In this document: in pieces, positions 23,270-35,823 of the stretch
Numbering within the stretch: the first letter of the stretch is position 1
Layout of the letters: each line of letters opens with the position of its first letter
NCBI GenBank assembly: GCA_020081605.1
Contig: JAHREC010000021.1
Span: forward strand, 186,001 to 250,000
Length of the DNA: 64,000 bases
Direction: 5' to 3'
Source of the DNA: Albifimbria verrucaria
Lineage: Eukaryota; Ascomycota; Sordariomycetes; Hypocreales; Stachybotryaceae
The notes under the pieces: model-generated
The model's database searches: none
The model's input: the letters and a program-made list of their open reading frames with translations, nothing else
Told to the model about the DNA's origin: nothing
Made by a program: the position numbers and the translations under genes

Positions 23270-24559
23270 ATGTCAAATATTTACGCTTCGCACTGCGATC
23301 AGAGACAAGTACAACAATGGGGCGGCCATTATAATACAGACTTCGATCTATATCCATACCTTCCCGCTGCCCATTCCTCTGCACCACTTTGGCCCCAGCT
23401 CCCCTTCTCCAATGACTTGGATGGCTATCGTAATGCTATACCAAGCACTTACCATGGTTCAGTCACACATTATCAAGCGCCAAGCGCTCCGTCATACCCA
23501 GTCTGCGACTACACAGACGCAGTCTCTTGTTATGTATTGCCGATCGTGGAACCCAAGATGGAATATGGATATCCTGATGAATCAATCTCGTATCATGTTC
23601 CGGAGCCTTACTACCCGCGCGGTGGTGGCACAGGCTTGGTTCCATATAATGCTGTCTACGACTCAGAACCAGCTGCCAACTTAGCACACGCCTCAATTGA
23701 AACACCCTACTTTTATCAAGAACCAAAGTTTATGGAAAAACAGGCTGGGTTTGAAGCGAGCACGAATGAAAATCATCAGGAGGAGACAGATTCATCACAT
23801 CGGCATTGCGAAAGTTGTACGTGTCAGAGCCACCCAGAAATGTGCTCTCCACAAAGCAACATCATCGCGAGCCCTTCACAGAAGCTCGATCATTTAAGCC
23901 CTGCAAGAAACGCGTCTAGCCTGAGCTCGACACAAATGATACCCTACTCCAATCCTCTGCAGGGTACGTCAGACTCATGTCCTTCGCAAAGCTCCAATAG
24001 CCTAAGCCTTCCACAGACTATTCTTACCTCGAGACTTCCACAACACACAGCCAACCTGGACCCTTTGTTGGTCACGCGGTGCATCGAAACTTTACAGAGC
24101 ACACTCCACCCGGGAACCTTCAGCCTCAGAATGTTATGGAACACGTTCCGTTTGATCATTCCGAAAGGGTTGATTGTTTGCAAGGACCAGAAAATATATG
24201 GTGGTTGGAAATTCGGAATTGATCCAATGCTAGGAAAGAGGCTGCTGTCACTCCCCGCCGGCGACGTCTCCATATTCTACTGCAGTTTTGCCGAGATGCA
24301 TCGGGTAATTGCGAGATGTATTTACGGTATGCTATGGAAGGGGATGTCTTTTCGAGATTTTGCAGGACACAGCACGGCAGCAATAACATATTGCCTGGGA
24401 ATCGAGGGCCAACGAAGAGTACTTGTAAGAAGGAGAGAAAAGAAAAGAAAAAGAAGGGAAAAAAAAAGGATAAAGAAAACGACAAAGAAAATAATACTGG
24501 TAGCCATCAGGAGATGCTTATATCTCTCCTGTGCCTCGGGCAAGATTGACGCCCAGTGA
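23270..24559 (+). CDS. Disordered hypothetical protein, C-terminal frame uncertain
   Basis: The ATG at 23270 (MSNIYASHCDQRQVQQWGGH) opens a long frame. The first 260 residues are Tyr/Pro/Ser-rich and low in order (DLYPYLPAAHSSAPLWPQLP), then Ser/Gln-rich, as in fungal regulators with disordered activation regions. From about 24040 another frame reads more like protein: WWLEIRN, a TGA at 24220 where CGA would give arginine, then ARKEAAVTPRRRRLHILLQF and AMEGDVFSRFC, ending at 24549 in a Lys/Glu-rich tail. A frameshift near 24035 plus a C-to-T change is one reading; a missed intron is another. No known domain is recognised. Confidence 0.5.
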   Translation: MSNIYASHCDQRQVQQWGGHYNTDFDLYPYLPAAHSSAPLWPQLPFSNDLDGYRNAIPSTYHGSVTHYQAPSAPSYPVCDYTDAVSCYVLPIVEPKMEYGYPDESISYHVPEPYYPRGGGTGLVPYNAVYDSEPAANLAHASIETPYFYQEPKFMEKQAGFEASTNENHQEETDSSHRHCESCTCQSHPEMCSPQSNIIASPSQKLDHLSPARNASSLSSTQMIPYSNPLQGTSDSCPSQSSNSLSLPQTILTSRLPQHTANLDPLLVTRCIETLQSTLHPGTFSLRMLWNTFRLIIPKGLIVCKDQKIYGGWKFGIDPMLGKRLLSLPAGDVSIFYCSFAEMHRVIARCIYGMLWKGMSFRDFAGHSTAAITYCLGIEGQRRVLVRRREKKRKRREKKRIKKTTKKIILVAIRRCLYLSCASGKIDAQ

Positions 24560-26367
24560 CGTGATCTTCTCGAGATAGCCCAACACGATGAATTATCATT
24601 CCTCGCAGCAACTCCTGGATTATTGGATACCCTGGTGCAGTGTTAAACACCTCTGATAAAGTCGAGGTCGCGAGCAATGGAGACAAATGGAAAGCCACAG
24701 GAGTCGGCGTGGCGCAAATCAGATCTATCCAAGCATCCCACCCGTAAGTCCACACATGCATTTAACATGATCTACACACCTGACTTCTCCACCTTGCAAA
24801 TGCTCCTTTGTTCATTGCCATGGTCGAATTACCTTTGAAAACACATTTCCCCTCGCACGCTAAGGCTTGCCTCGATTCGGCGAACGCCGTCTTGCAGAGA
24901 AATTGACTGGATCGCTGCTCGGATTGTTTTCCATCTGGATGATCATGTCGCATCATTCGGTCTTTTTCATTATCCAGCCTGGCAGGTAGCCTTAGAGTGG
25001 AGAAGGCTGGAAAGGCGCCCCCTTCGCCAATGAATGCGACCAAGTGTCATGTGTGGCTTGGCGCCGAGAATGATGCTTTAAACGACTGCCTGTCTCCATG
25101 CCGGACGGAATGCCTGGAGGCTCTTAGGCACATTCAGTGCCTCGCTTATAAAAAAAAAAACCCCACCCCCAATTTCGATCCGTCTTTACGGGGTGTCGCT
25201 TCCGGCGAATTTCCATTCCACATCTTAAAGGTGAAGAGTAAGCTCGTCAAAGACAAGCTCTGTGCTGTCGTGTTCTTTTGTCTTAGCATTTAACTATGGT
25301 GATGGCAGTCTGAAACTATAGGTATTTCTGATCTGGGAAATCTGATGTAAGTAGAATAATTAATGACCATGACTTTTCGTCACTTGTTCAAGCGTTTGTT
25401 AGATTCTATAATTCTCACGAAGCGTCCACGGGGTATGGAGGGCAGCGAAGTAAGGACTTGAATAACTAGCAGCTTGCCTGAAATTACCGTCTCCAGTCAC
25501 TAACTTTAGTGGGATGCCAAGCACACGACAAGATGCACATTGAATTAATGTAGCCCCTCTCCTCCCTCTCCTCTCCACCACTAAAAAAAAAGGTTCTCAA
25601 TCTTAATGCGCAATGTGAGTCAACCTTGTCCTTGCTGTACTTCGGCGCTAAGGATAGTAAACGATCTCGAATGCCCATGATTCTTGCTCCTTGCTCCTTG
25701 CTTCTTTCTTCTTTCTTCTTCCATCTTCCGCGAAGCGGGTATTTAACAAAAGAGCCCCACACTGGATAGCCACATTGTACAGTGCTATAGCAAGGTGGGC
25801 AGTTAAGCGAGACACCTGAGCTAATGCAGGGCTTACGGCGTGTGCACGGCCTGTGGGGAAGTGTAAATCGTGGCAATCAGGGCGAAGATGTCCACTTCAA
25901 TCAGCTTGGGTGGGGTGTTTCCTGGCCCGCCCCGTTGCCCGTGACATATCTGGATATAACACATCTTTAGCAGCTGAAGAAAGAAGCAAGGAATTTCCTT
26001 GAAGGGCTTCGACTCATTTCGACTCGACAAATGGAGGTATATCCGACCGTTATCCCCACGACAATAGCCCGAAAGCGGTAAGATTTATGCGCAGCTGATG
26101 GGTCGCGCCAGATAATTTCTCGTAACGATACCAGCACCCACTCACATCAAGAAGAGAGCCACATGTGCACACTCGGTAGTGGGTATCGGCACAATACGAT
26201 ACGCACAATTGATGCGTCTAAAATCTCAGACTAGACTAACCGTGCCTCTAGTTGGCACAGGACAGGGAAAGGTGCTGCAGGAGTGATTCATCTCTGCACT
26301 ATAAGCCCGATGTGTGCCGTAGGGGCCATTCCATCTTCACAACGGCTGCTCATTTATGTCAAATGTC
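24560..26367. other. Intergenic, no gene supported
   Basis: About 1.8 kb. Low-complexity stretches occur at 25148-25170 (A-run then C-rich) and 25680-25730 (CTTGCTC/TTCTTTC pyrimidine repeats). Open frames are short and lack domains. Confidence 0.4.
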
Positions 26368-27895
26368 TCATTCTTCCACACATGACACGCGGCCGAGGAG
26401 AGCAGGCATATAGCCCAGATAAGATGCTGACGTCACATGTTCAGACACCTCTGCGTCGCTCAGACGATTTGTTAAAAGCACTTCCAAGATCTTCTGAACA
26501 TGGTCTGGCGAGTTGAGCCATTGATCCCGAGGTGTTAACTCAAGAATGATATTAAATACATAGAGAATCTGGTAGATTCTAGGATAGATTCTCAATACCT
26601 CTTCCTGAGGTTTTCCTTTGACTTCCTTCCACTTCCCAAGTATCGAGGCAAGTATGTAAGGGGTGTAGAAATGCCCGAAGCAAGAAGGAGAAATGCCACA
26701 GCTGGATGACCATGCCGAGGCGATAGAATTCCACTAAGAAAGCACTCAAATGTTGACTTCCCACCTGAGAAACTCATGATACTAGTGTTCCCCGGTGATA
26801 TTCTGAAGGTCGTGGCACGAGACCTGAGCCCTAATTCTCTAGCGAAAGCCAAAGCTGCTCTATCTCGCTCACTCCATGCAAGTTCGCGGTCGAGTATGAA
26901 GTTTAACGTCATTTCAGTCAGCATGGGAAACCGTCCAAAGATCTGAGCGCCGGCTCGTACCAACGCTAATGCTATGCCGAATTGTCCGTTGATGCAAGCC
27001 TGGGCTAATGGTCGTCTGACGAGGCCACACGCCACCGTCAAGGAGCGCTTCGCGTCTACGTCGAAGCCTGAATCGATAAGATCAGAGACGATTGACTTAC
27101 ATCCGGAGCTAGCGTTAACAGCATAAGTGAGGGCACAAGACGTTTCCACCTGATCACGATTCATATGGCAAATAATGTCGAATGCATTTGCTGCTGCTGC
27201 CAGATTAATACCACTGTCTGGCCAACAAGTTCGGCCGAGGTCTTCGATGAGTGATCGGTGGTTCTTTAAAGGCTGAATCATGTAGGATTCGAAACCTTCA
27301 AGCTGTTCCAAGTCTGGCTCGTCTAGGGCTAACAGATCTTTTCGAAAACCCTCAGCGCTTTGCATATATGTCGAATGCTGGCAAGAGAGGCCTGGAACAA
27401 ACAGGTTGCGATTGCGGGTTCTTTGGCCCATAGCGCACCGAAAAGGGCGCTATGCTTTGCCAAGTATCTCTTCGTCGAATGCTCGAAAGGAATTTCGATC
27501 GTGGACTGGGCGTAGAGATTGATGCCTTTGGCCAGGAGATGTTTTACAACAGTGGCGTGTCCCATCACAGCGGCTGCATAAAGTAGCGTTGCCCGAAATT
27601 TCAGGTGTCCCATTCGAGTGAGCTTCTTGAATTGGGCGTTAAACTCCTGTTCGAGGTTCGCATCTGCTCTCTCTGCGTTGTCTATCACCGCAATGATACT
27701 TTCTTCGTCTGTGTATCTTTCAATGGCGATTATAATGGATGACGTGTTACAACACTTGACATTTCGTTTGTAAAGAAAGGTATTAAGCAAGGAGTGCAGC
27801 GTCTTGCAGGTGAGAATCAGTTTGTTGAGAGAGGCATCATTGCAGAATTGTGCAATCATAAGCTGGATCTCGGGAGGCAGTTTGCGTTGTAGCAT
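26368..27895 (-). CDS. F-box/ankyrin protein, two frameshifts
   Basis: From ATG 27895 the protein starts with an F-box (LPPEIQLMIAQFCNDASLNK, then LTCKTLHSLLNTFLYKRNV). Degenerate ankyrin repeats follow (RATLLYAAAVMGHATVVKHL, RPLAQACINGQFGIALALVR). The C-terminus (LTPRDQWLNSPDHVQKILEV) ends near 26371. Such proteins are thought to be SCF adaptors that recruit targets through the ankyrins. The reading frame shifts once between 27330 and 27430, site not resolved, and once at the CCC run 26674-26676. There, one more base gives the sensible join LLLASGHFYTPYILASILGK. Both are single missing bases. Total length would be about 508 residues. Confidence 0.65.
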
Positions 27896-29898
27896 AGCTA
27901 ACCATAATATCGTCGAAATGGTTTACGGTATGTGTACGTGCAACATACAGGAGAAAGTTAACTGTGCCTCTTCTTATACATATATGCTCCGTAACTTTGG
28001 GATCCTTGTGTATGGCTCGAGACGCTTACCTTTTGCCCCCTACTGAATCGGACCTGGCTTATTTTCGCCTACTTCCCATAAGCCCTCGTTACGCTGCCAG
28101 TGTGTTATTCACTTAATTTCTACTGTAATTTCCTTTCATGCAAACTTGTGCCTATGGTTCAGTTGCGCTGTAAATCTAGAGTCTTTTGCTGCATTATCGT
28201 ATGCCCTGCTGCTCCCCGCAGGTTACGTTCAGTCTCTTCTTGTTATATGAAAAAATCTGGGTGTTTGGCACATGGAAAGTTCAACTTTTGGGATTTTGTT
28301 AATCTGACACTTTTTGGGGGTAGTTCTATTTGAGATAAGAAACTGCGTGTATCTGTATATGAATCTGCATTTCTCCTTTGTTTGGCTGAACTATCATGGA
28401 GTTTCTTTAACCACGAGACATCTTCATACTTGGAAATCAACAGAGCATCGACGATATTTGGATCTCACTGAAAATGCGTGAGTATATGACCATTTCCCTC
28501 TGTGGTTATACCTTTCAGATGTATTACGATGGAAGGGATGAACGTTGCATGAAGATCGCCAACTCGATGGGGAGCCTGCCGCTGAGGGTGACCGTGAAGC
28601 TCTGTTCTGGGCGAACATATTGTTTTCAGGTATATTGACCCTATTCGCATTATTTCAACACAGATAATTAACCCAGCCGTATCCTAGAGTGGGCCGGAGT
28701 CGACTGATGTGGTAGATATTGGGCGCGATAACGATAAAACTAAAGGATACATGGCCCTTCACAGTATATACTACTGAGTATGTATGTTGATCATGGTTGT
28801 TCACTAGTTGTTAGGCCAGGATCTCGCGGGTCGCCCTGAAGCTAATAAAAACTCGGCCACCTTTCCCTGGTATGGATGAGAGTGCCTTGAAGGCATCATT
28901 GCACAGTATCAATACCTTGATATTTCTTATTCCGTGGGGAAATGGGAATCCCTTATGAAAGTCTTTCTTGTAATGTACAACACACGTTTGAAGCGCTCAT
29001 CCATCTCGTAATGTAGCATCATCACTCAAGAGGCACCATGTTCCGCCTTTGGATGATGTGAGTTTGCGAGGGGTTCTATACAGTGCTTGTTTCTCGTATC
29101 TAGACCAAAATTCATCGAAAAGCTTCACCCTTCCATTATGCGCTACACCCACCCTCGCAAAAGTGAAAACTGTAAGATGTACCCTGCGTGTAGAGTCCTT
29201 AGCCATATCAAGCTAGTTTATTCATGTTCATTCAGTTCATCCAGTTCATCCATCTAACCCCGGCTGGGGTCTCTGCGTACAGCCTAGCTCCAATTTACTT
29301 AGCGTTTATTTACCGTCTCTTGTGCGGATATCACCATTTCTGTTATATGTAGTAGTGCAGAAAAGGTCCGGTATCGTGGTAAAGTGCTGGCTACGGAAGA
29401 TTTAGACACCCTTCAGCAATTTTTGCAGCACATAGAGTTGAATTTACCGGGGTTTCATCGAAACCTGTCAGTTTAAGAGTATAGTATAAGTGCCATTCCT
29501 TCTCATATCCTGTCAGCAATCGAACGCCAAGCCAAGCTTTACTATACGGTAAAGGCGCATGACAGCTTCAACATAGAATGGATTGATGTATACAGCGTAT
29601 CTTGCATATCACCTTACGGACTTTGAACCTGCAAATATATGGGAGGATATACGAGCGGTCTCACCGTCTCACCCCTCCCCACTACTAACTGAAAACTCAG
29701 ATGGGGGTTTTTGTTAAATGGAAGTGATGGCTTGTAGATGAACCATGACCTACTTCCCGGTTTGGAGCTAAAGCCGTTTGACTCTAGAAAAGATAAAAAT
29801 CGGCCAGACACTGCCTCAACAAGCTATCACTTTGTCGTAATGACCCATTATGCTCCATCAACCAGTTCCTTTACGTAGGGCCCATTTCAATCTGCAAC
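27896..29898. other. Long intergenic stretch, one doubtful small frame
   Basis: About 2 kb, AT-rich. The only frame of note is 28997-29206 on the minus strand (69 residues, MAKDSTRRVHLTVFTFARVG), which has no domain and no supporting features. The segment just before 29899 is the promoter side of the terpene synthase gene. Confidence 0.4.
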
Positions 29899-31103
29899 AT
29901 GTCAGAGGTACAATGTGGGAAAAGCTCACCGCCCAAAATCCAACGCGTAGACGTTATGTTGAAAGATCGTGGCATATCACTAGGGGTAAGTTTGTATTGC
30001 TTGCATCTCCTCCTACACGAAGTCGATGTCTTACTATCATGAACAGTTTGACATAATAGACTATGGGCTATCTTCCTCTCTCCGATCGGGTGTGTTCGAG
30101 ACCAGGGCGGCTCAGGACATGCTGCTTGCACACACACGATTTAAGCAATCCCTGTCTAGAAGTGCAAGCAACTCCTCCAAAGATCAATGCAAGGCTGAGC
30201 TAGACGCCATTGAAGTTCTATTCAGTGGAAACCTAAACGAAGACATAAGCATTGCGTTCACGGCTTGGTTGGCATTCGCCTGCGCGATGGATGATACCCT
30301 CGAGACACTGCCACCAGAGCTGGGCGAACAGGTCCTTGAGGAATGCATTGTGATTTGCAATGAATACACCAAAGACAAGTGCAAAAACGGTATGTGACAT
30401 GTAGCTTTGATAATGTATGGAATGGGACTGATACGGTAGGTTACTAGCGAGCGCAGACTGCAAGGTCGGAACGGAGGACAGGATCCAGCATCTCACTAGA
30501 ACACTTCTTGCCCACTGTAAGCAGCACCTGTCGGAGTCAAGCATGGAAGCATTCCGTGAAGCGGTGTGCCTTGTTTTTCTAGCTCACATCAAGGAATGCC
30601 ATTTCCTGCGACGAGATATACCTAACGATTTCGATACCTATATGTCTGTTCGCAGGCGGACGATCTCTCTGGATCCGTTCTTTGAAATAGTCAAGTGCGA
30701 AATGTTACCGGAAGAAATGCGAAGACATACTCACTGGTCCAAGCTGCAAGACGCGATATGCCGGGCGGCTGGGCTTCAAAACGACCTTATCGGGCTGGAG
30801 AGGGATCTGGCAGATGCCGAGGAGCTGAATGCCGTGGTGATCTTGATGAGGTGCGAAGGCCAACAAACTGCCGCTTCCGAGCTGAACATGATGGCCTTGG
30901 CGGGGTGTGTCAAGAGGGTTAATGACGAATACAATAAGATGGTGGCAGTGGCCGCTGGTGTTGTTGAGGAAATTTACGAGGCCACAGAAGTAAAGGTGCG
31001 AGATCGCGTGATGGAAGTAGCGAGGCATATTTCTCTTTTATGCAGAACGCACCTTGAGTGGTGTACTTCGGCCAAGAGGTATAAAATTAGCAGTGCAGCT
31101 TGA
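29899..31103 (+). CDS. Class I terpene synthase (sesquiterpene-type)
   Basis: Three exons, 29899-29985, 30047-30389 and 30448-31103, join in phase through introns of 61 and 58 nt (GTAAGT...ACAG, GTATGT...CTAG) to give 361 residues. The Asp-rich metal motif is DDTLE in AFACAMDDTLETLPPE, and the NSE-like motif is NDLIGLERD, with Gly and Asp at two of the usual Ser/Glu positions. The conserved C-terminal RY pair is present (AKRYKI). This enzyme class ionises prenyl diphosphates with Mg2+ and cyclises the cation; length and motifs fit a sesquiterpene cyclase. No frame damage is seen. No P450 or transferase lies directly beside it, so the product and any pathway are unknown. Confidence 0.85.
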
Positions 31104-31604
31104 GCCTCAACCGACAATACCATAGGGTTTCGAATATTTGCATAATTGATGATTGTAGATCCAGTGATGGTCTCCACTGAAACAGAGGCCAACCTGCCAA
31201 AAATGGGATTTGGACCACCTGAATTCAACCCGTACTTATAAATACAGCCACATGCAAAGGAAAAAAAGAACTGGATGATTCAGCCACTACTTGTTGCCAG
31301 AAATTTTGAGAACGAGGCGTGTGTTGCAGTAAAATTTAACTTGAGCCATTTGATGCTGTTTGAGTTACGAACCTCATCATGCCAATAATAAACAATAATA
31401 CCACACGGACTAAATATGGCACTCTATGAGTGTAGCAAGCATCATGGTAATCGCAAAATCTTTGAGACCACCGGCTTAACTGTGCGAAAAGGACTCTGTA
31501 TACAAGACAACTCATATATGTACATCGGTTGTGTGCCTCTTCTAATCATCTCTTGTCGATTGTACTTCCAGTTCGAAGTTACAGACAGGTAAGTTCATAC
31601 GAAG
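31104..31604. other. Spacer and promoter region
   Basis: About 500 bp between the terpene synthase stop and the RING-patatin ATG, with no gene seen. It should contain the terminator of the first and the promoter of the second. Confidence 0.4.
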
Positions 31605-34600
31605 ATGACGCATTGTAGCACGATCAGCGTCAAAAAGACCTGCGGCAAGTTTATAGGATTTTCCGAACAGTCAGGCCGAATTTCTGTAGAATCAACAACA
31701 CTGCTAGCAGAGGTTCTTGCGTGCATAGACTACTCTCCTGGCATCGTTCTATTCATTGGAACGCCCAGCTCCGCCATTACAACAAAACTTAGCGAAAACA
31801 TTCAATTCGACCCTGGACATGTCTACCTGCAGTCTAACCAAAAAAACAAAACTCTCGAGGTATTCTGTCCCGTGAGGCCTCGACAGTTGTCGATACATGA
31901 TTATAACCCAGGAGAGATCCTGGACTGGATTTCTACCGAAAAGCTACCTCTTGCCAACATCTATGCCCGTCTATTCGGGATATTTTCCAATGTGGTTTGC
32001 GTATTTGACAGTAGCTTCTCTTCTACCACCGACCTCGAGAGCTTTCTCGAGACTTGGTCGCGCTCAGCCTCTGATCATCTGAAATCCCGCGGATCTCTAC
32101 CACGGCTGATCATCTTCACTGAGAATTCGAAGACTCAAGCATCAGAGATGGAGAAATCCCTCCGCCACAAGATGAGTCCTGTGCTGAACGAAGGATTCTC
32201 TGGCCTTGCTGTGGAGTCTCTGGCAGTTGAATCAGGATTACTTAGAGGACGTGTCTATAGAAAAACAATGAGGATAATGGATTATGTCGAAAAGCATTGT
32301 GCTGCCTCGCAGTGGGAAAAAAAGGCATCTAGGATGCTCTTCCACTCAAATGATCTGGTGTCTCTGTTCGCTGAAGCCGGAGGTTGTCTCATGGATAACA
32401 TGACCTTCGATCCCATAATAGCTGCTCGGGCATCACACCCCTTGCCTTTGGATTCTCATGTACAAATCGAAAGCTTTCTATCTGACTTCGATACGCAAGA
32501 CTGTTTTGAAACGTTCGCGCTGCCGTATTTGGCCTCTGCAATTCGAATGGAGGCCTTTCCTCAAGGATCACACAGTTAGTGAAAGACTAAGCACTGCACT
32601 TTCCCTAGACTGATCTTGTATCGTGTTTCAGACGCAACGGCTGACGGCGTGGAAATCCGCCAAATCTAGAATTCTATCTTGCAGATGTCTTTGAAGCCTT
32701 ATACCTGCCTCACTGGCATCGAGCAGCACATGCGAGAGGGTTGAGCTCAAACATTCAGGAGTCATTGGCAATGCTCGTCACCGGGAAGAAAGCATACCAT
32801 GCGTTCGATAATATGATAGGGAGAGAGACTAAAGAAATAGAGACTACAGGCATTGATAACCTTATTTCACCGCACGAAAACGAAAGAAGCGACGAGGAGC
32901 GTCACGTCGATCGAGTTATTGCCTCAAAAAATCAATGGGAAAGCCATCGAACTACCCGGTACTGTCCAGTGTGCATTGTGCAACCGGCCAAGTACCCGCT
33001 TCCATGTGGACATCGATTCTGCAAAGACCACATCAAGTTATTCGGAAAGCAAATATGGGATAACGAATTTTTAATTGAGCAATGTGTTTGCTGCCAGACA
33101 CGCTTCGAAAACGTGAGTTTCCATTTTCGCCCGCCTACAAAAGGTGTTCGTTGCTTAGCCCTGGACGCTGGCGGAGTCAGGGCCATCGCACATTTGGAAG
33201 GTTTGCGTTTGCTTGAGGAATTGATGGAAGAGTATTTCCCAGGTACACCTGTCATTGAATTCTTCGACATCGTAGCAGGAACAAGCTCAGGTATGTCTAT
33301 CCAGAAACAAGAAGAGAGCAAGGTACCAGGTCGGTCTGGTGAAGCTAATGCACGCTAAAAAACTGTAGGTGGAATTTGCATTTTGACGCTGGCCCATCTA
33401 GGGATGATGGTGAAAGATGCGATTACACACTTCACAACGTTAAGTCAACGAGTGTTTGGTCAGATATCAATGATTCAAAAGCTTCTGGGTCTATCGTTTC
33501 GTGGCGCAATATACGACAGTCATGCTATTGACGAAGCTCTTCAAATCCATTATGGTAACAGCTCACTTGCCGATTACACGCCTGCTACAGCTCGGGATGC
33601 TCATATCTTGGTACCCATTAAGGGAATGCCACGTAACGATTACGTTGTGGACAACTTCAACAACCCTTTTGTGGTGCTGCCTGATGGAGGTGGCGTCCAG
33701 AAGATTCTCACATCTCAAGCGTAAGTCTGTCGTCCTCTACACCGTGTGTCGCCCTGTATCGCCCTGTATCGCCCGTCTTTTCTCTTCTACAAACCCATCA
33801 TCACGTTTTCCATTTCATTTTCAAATATTTGTCACGGAACCTTCGGATTTAATATGGTAACTGACTCAATCTATGCGTCTTATATTAGTGCCCGGTGCAC
33901 ATCAGCTGCTCCTGGCTATTTCCCCATACCATTGGTGGCGCGGTATATCAAGATGGAGCCCTCGGGCGGGCTAACCCCATAGGGATTGTTCTTTCTCAGG
34001 CCAAGGCCTTATGTCCCCACCATGTCGCCCCAGACTTCGTGCTATCGATGGGCACTGGCTGTGAGAAGAAGCAGGCCCGAGAAGTCATAGCACAGCCTCT
34101 TGCAAAGCCCGTGCCTTGTGAAGCCAAGACTCCACTTTGGAGGAAGATAGGCTTTGTCGACCTGCTGTATCGACTGGCTAACTCTTACAGTGACAGTGTC
34201 GCCGTGGACGGTGAAAAATATGATCGCGATTTGATCCGAGAGCTTTTGGAGCCAGAGGTCGCAGAGAGATGCCATCGAGTCAATGTAGAGTTCCCAACAG
34301 GTTGCCCTACCCTTGATGACACGAGTGCAATGCCTGCTATAAGGAATGAAGCAAACAGGCAGTACTCGTCAGATCCATCCTTTCTACGTATCAGAAACGA
34401 GACGGTTGCCACCAAGTTCTACTTCGAACTTACCAGAATACCTCTCAGGCGCTCAGGTCATTTCATCTTCCAGGGTAGAATCTCATGTGATGTTAGGCCC
34501 GGTCCAAAACTTGCCCATTTTATGAAAGTGTTGCTGAATTACAAATCAAAATTTATCGTTAACGGAGCTATCCTTCCACTAGAAAATGCTGCGAACTCTA

Positions 34601-34890
34601 GCGGCTACCAGGGAAGGTTCGAGATGATCATAAGTGGTACCGTCGCAAGCTTACAGACTGAGTTTGACATATCTCTCCGACAACAACGGCCTGAAGGGGA
34701 AACGCAGGATCGTATAAGTTCCTCACCGTATTCGCTGAATCGATTGATGAAAATGCAAGGGTTGCGTTGCCTTGTCGCACAAACCAAGAACCACAGGGTC
34801 AGGCCAAGTAAACGACCAAACCCGGACGCTGGCACGGTTTCACGACCAAAAAGGCGCGAAAATACAGTTTTTGTCACAATGGGAAAATAA
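31605..34890 (+). CDS. RING-finger patatin-like phospholipase
   Basis: Four exons: 31605-32574, 32685-33290, 33369-33720 and 33889-34890. The introns have GTTAGT, GTATGT and GTAAGT donors. The N-terminal 320 residues have alternating strands and helices like a degenerate nucleotide-binding fold (GIVLFIGTPSSA, VVCVFDSSF), with no P-loop. Then come DVFEALYLPHWHR, a RING-type finger (CPVC, CGHRFC, CVCC) and a patatin domain. The patatin domain has an oxyanion-hole motif (LALDAGGVRA), the nucleophile elbow GTSSG and the catalytic Asp in YQDGAL. Such proteins are annotated in fungi as FabD/lysophospholipase-like and are expected to hydrolyse acyl lipids, with the RING suggesting ubiquitin ligation. 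One C is missing in C4 at 33922-33925, just before the catalytic Asp. A paralogue lies at 61906. Confidence 0.85.
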
Positions 34891-35823
34891 TGGCGAGAAT
34901 GTCGCCAAGGTAACATATCAAAGTTCAGATTAATTGCAGCACAGCGATGATTTTGTTAGTGAGCGGGGCTGAATTTAGGCCTATGCTTTTTAGCAGTGAA
35001 TGCACAAGCTCAAACAGGGTCTCTAATGTGAATGTGTTACTACTCACGTCAGCACCAGCAGCCCAAATTCTGTCGGGCATTATGATAGCAAAGATAAGCC
35101 CGACAAAACGTGGCCGATATTGTTGATTCGTTTATAGATGAGCATGTTGAAGGAAGCAACGCCGACGAGCTCGTAATTAGCTATCTGGTGTACTAAACCA
35201 TAGATGAATTCAAAATATGAAATTGAGATAAAAGTACGGATAAAACTGTAAAATCAAGATGCCAGTGATGAATATCTTTGAAGATTCGGGTAACCCTATC
35301 CATCACATACGAGGGTAGTTTGTTGGGGCAGGAAACAACAGCACACCCCAAGACGTAGGTGAGTTACTTAGACGAGTAGAGCAACAGCATCTCAGAAGAT
35401 GGTAAGTATAATTGGGCATCACATATCATATGATAAATAGCAGCTTGAGGTAGGAAGCAAAGAATTATGTTCATGAAAAAGGATAAAAGATGCTTGCTTT
35501 GTCCCTTTTTCTCAGGTTGGGTATTCTGCAGTCTTTATACCCAGTGGAAGGGTAAATAAAATAGGCTAGTCAAGGGTAATTAAAAATGAGGGTTACGCCA
35601 AATAAAATGCAGAGCTGGAGAGAATAACACAGTACGTAGGTATGGTGGTTGATATCTATATGGTGACACGCTTCATCTACCAAACTGCGCTATCATAAAA
35701 GGAAGAATGTCTGATTACAAAAGATTCAATATAAGTCTATACAGAAGGCATATATATAATGAGAAAAGAATATATGCGTCGTTTATCTCGAAATTATAAT
35801 AACAAGACATCGTCTGGGTATTC
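34891..35823. other. Intergenic, no gene seen
   Basis: About 930 bp, AT-rich, with stops in all frames. It lies between two convergent genes. No repeat or RNA gene is recognised. Confidence 0.4.

Noticed and set aside
28997..29206. 69-residue minus-strand frame as a gene
   Set aside because: No domain, signal or neighbour supports it; its length is within chance for this base composition.
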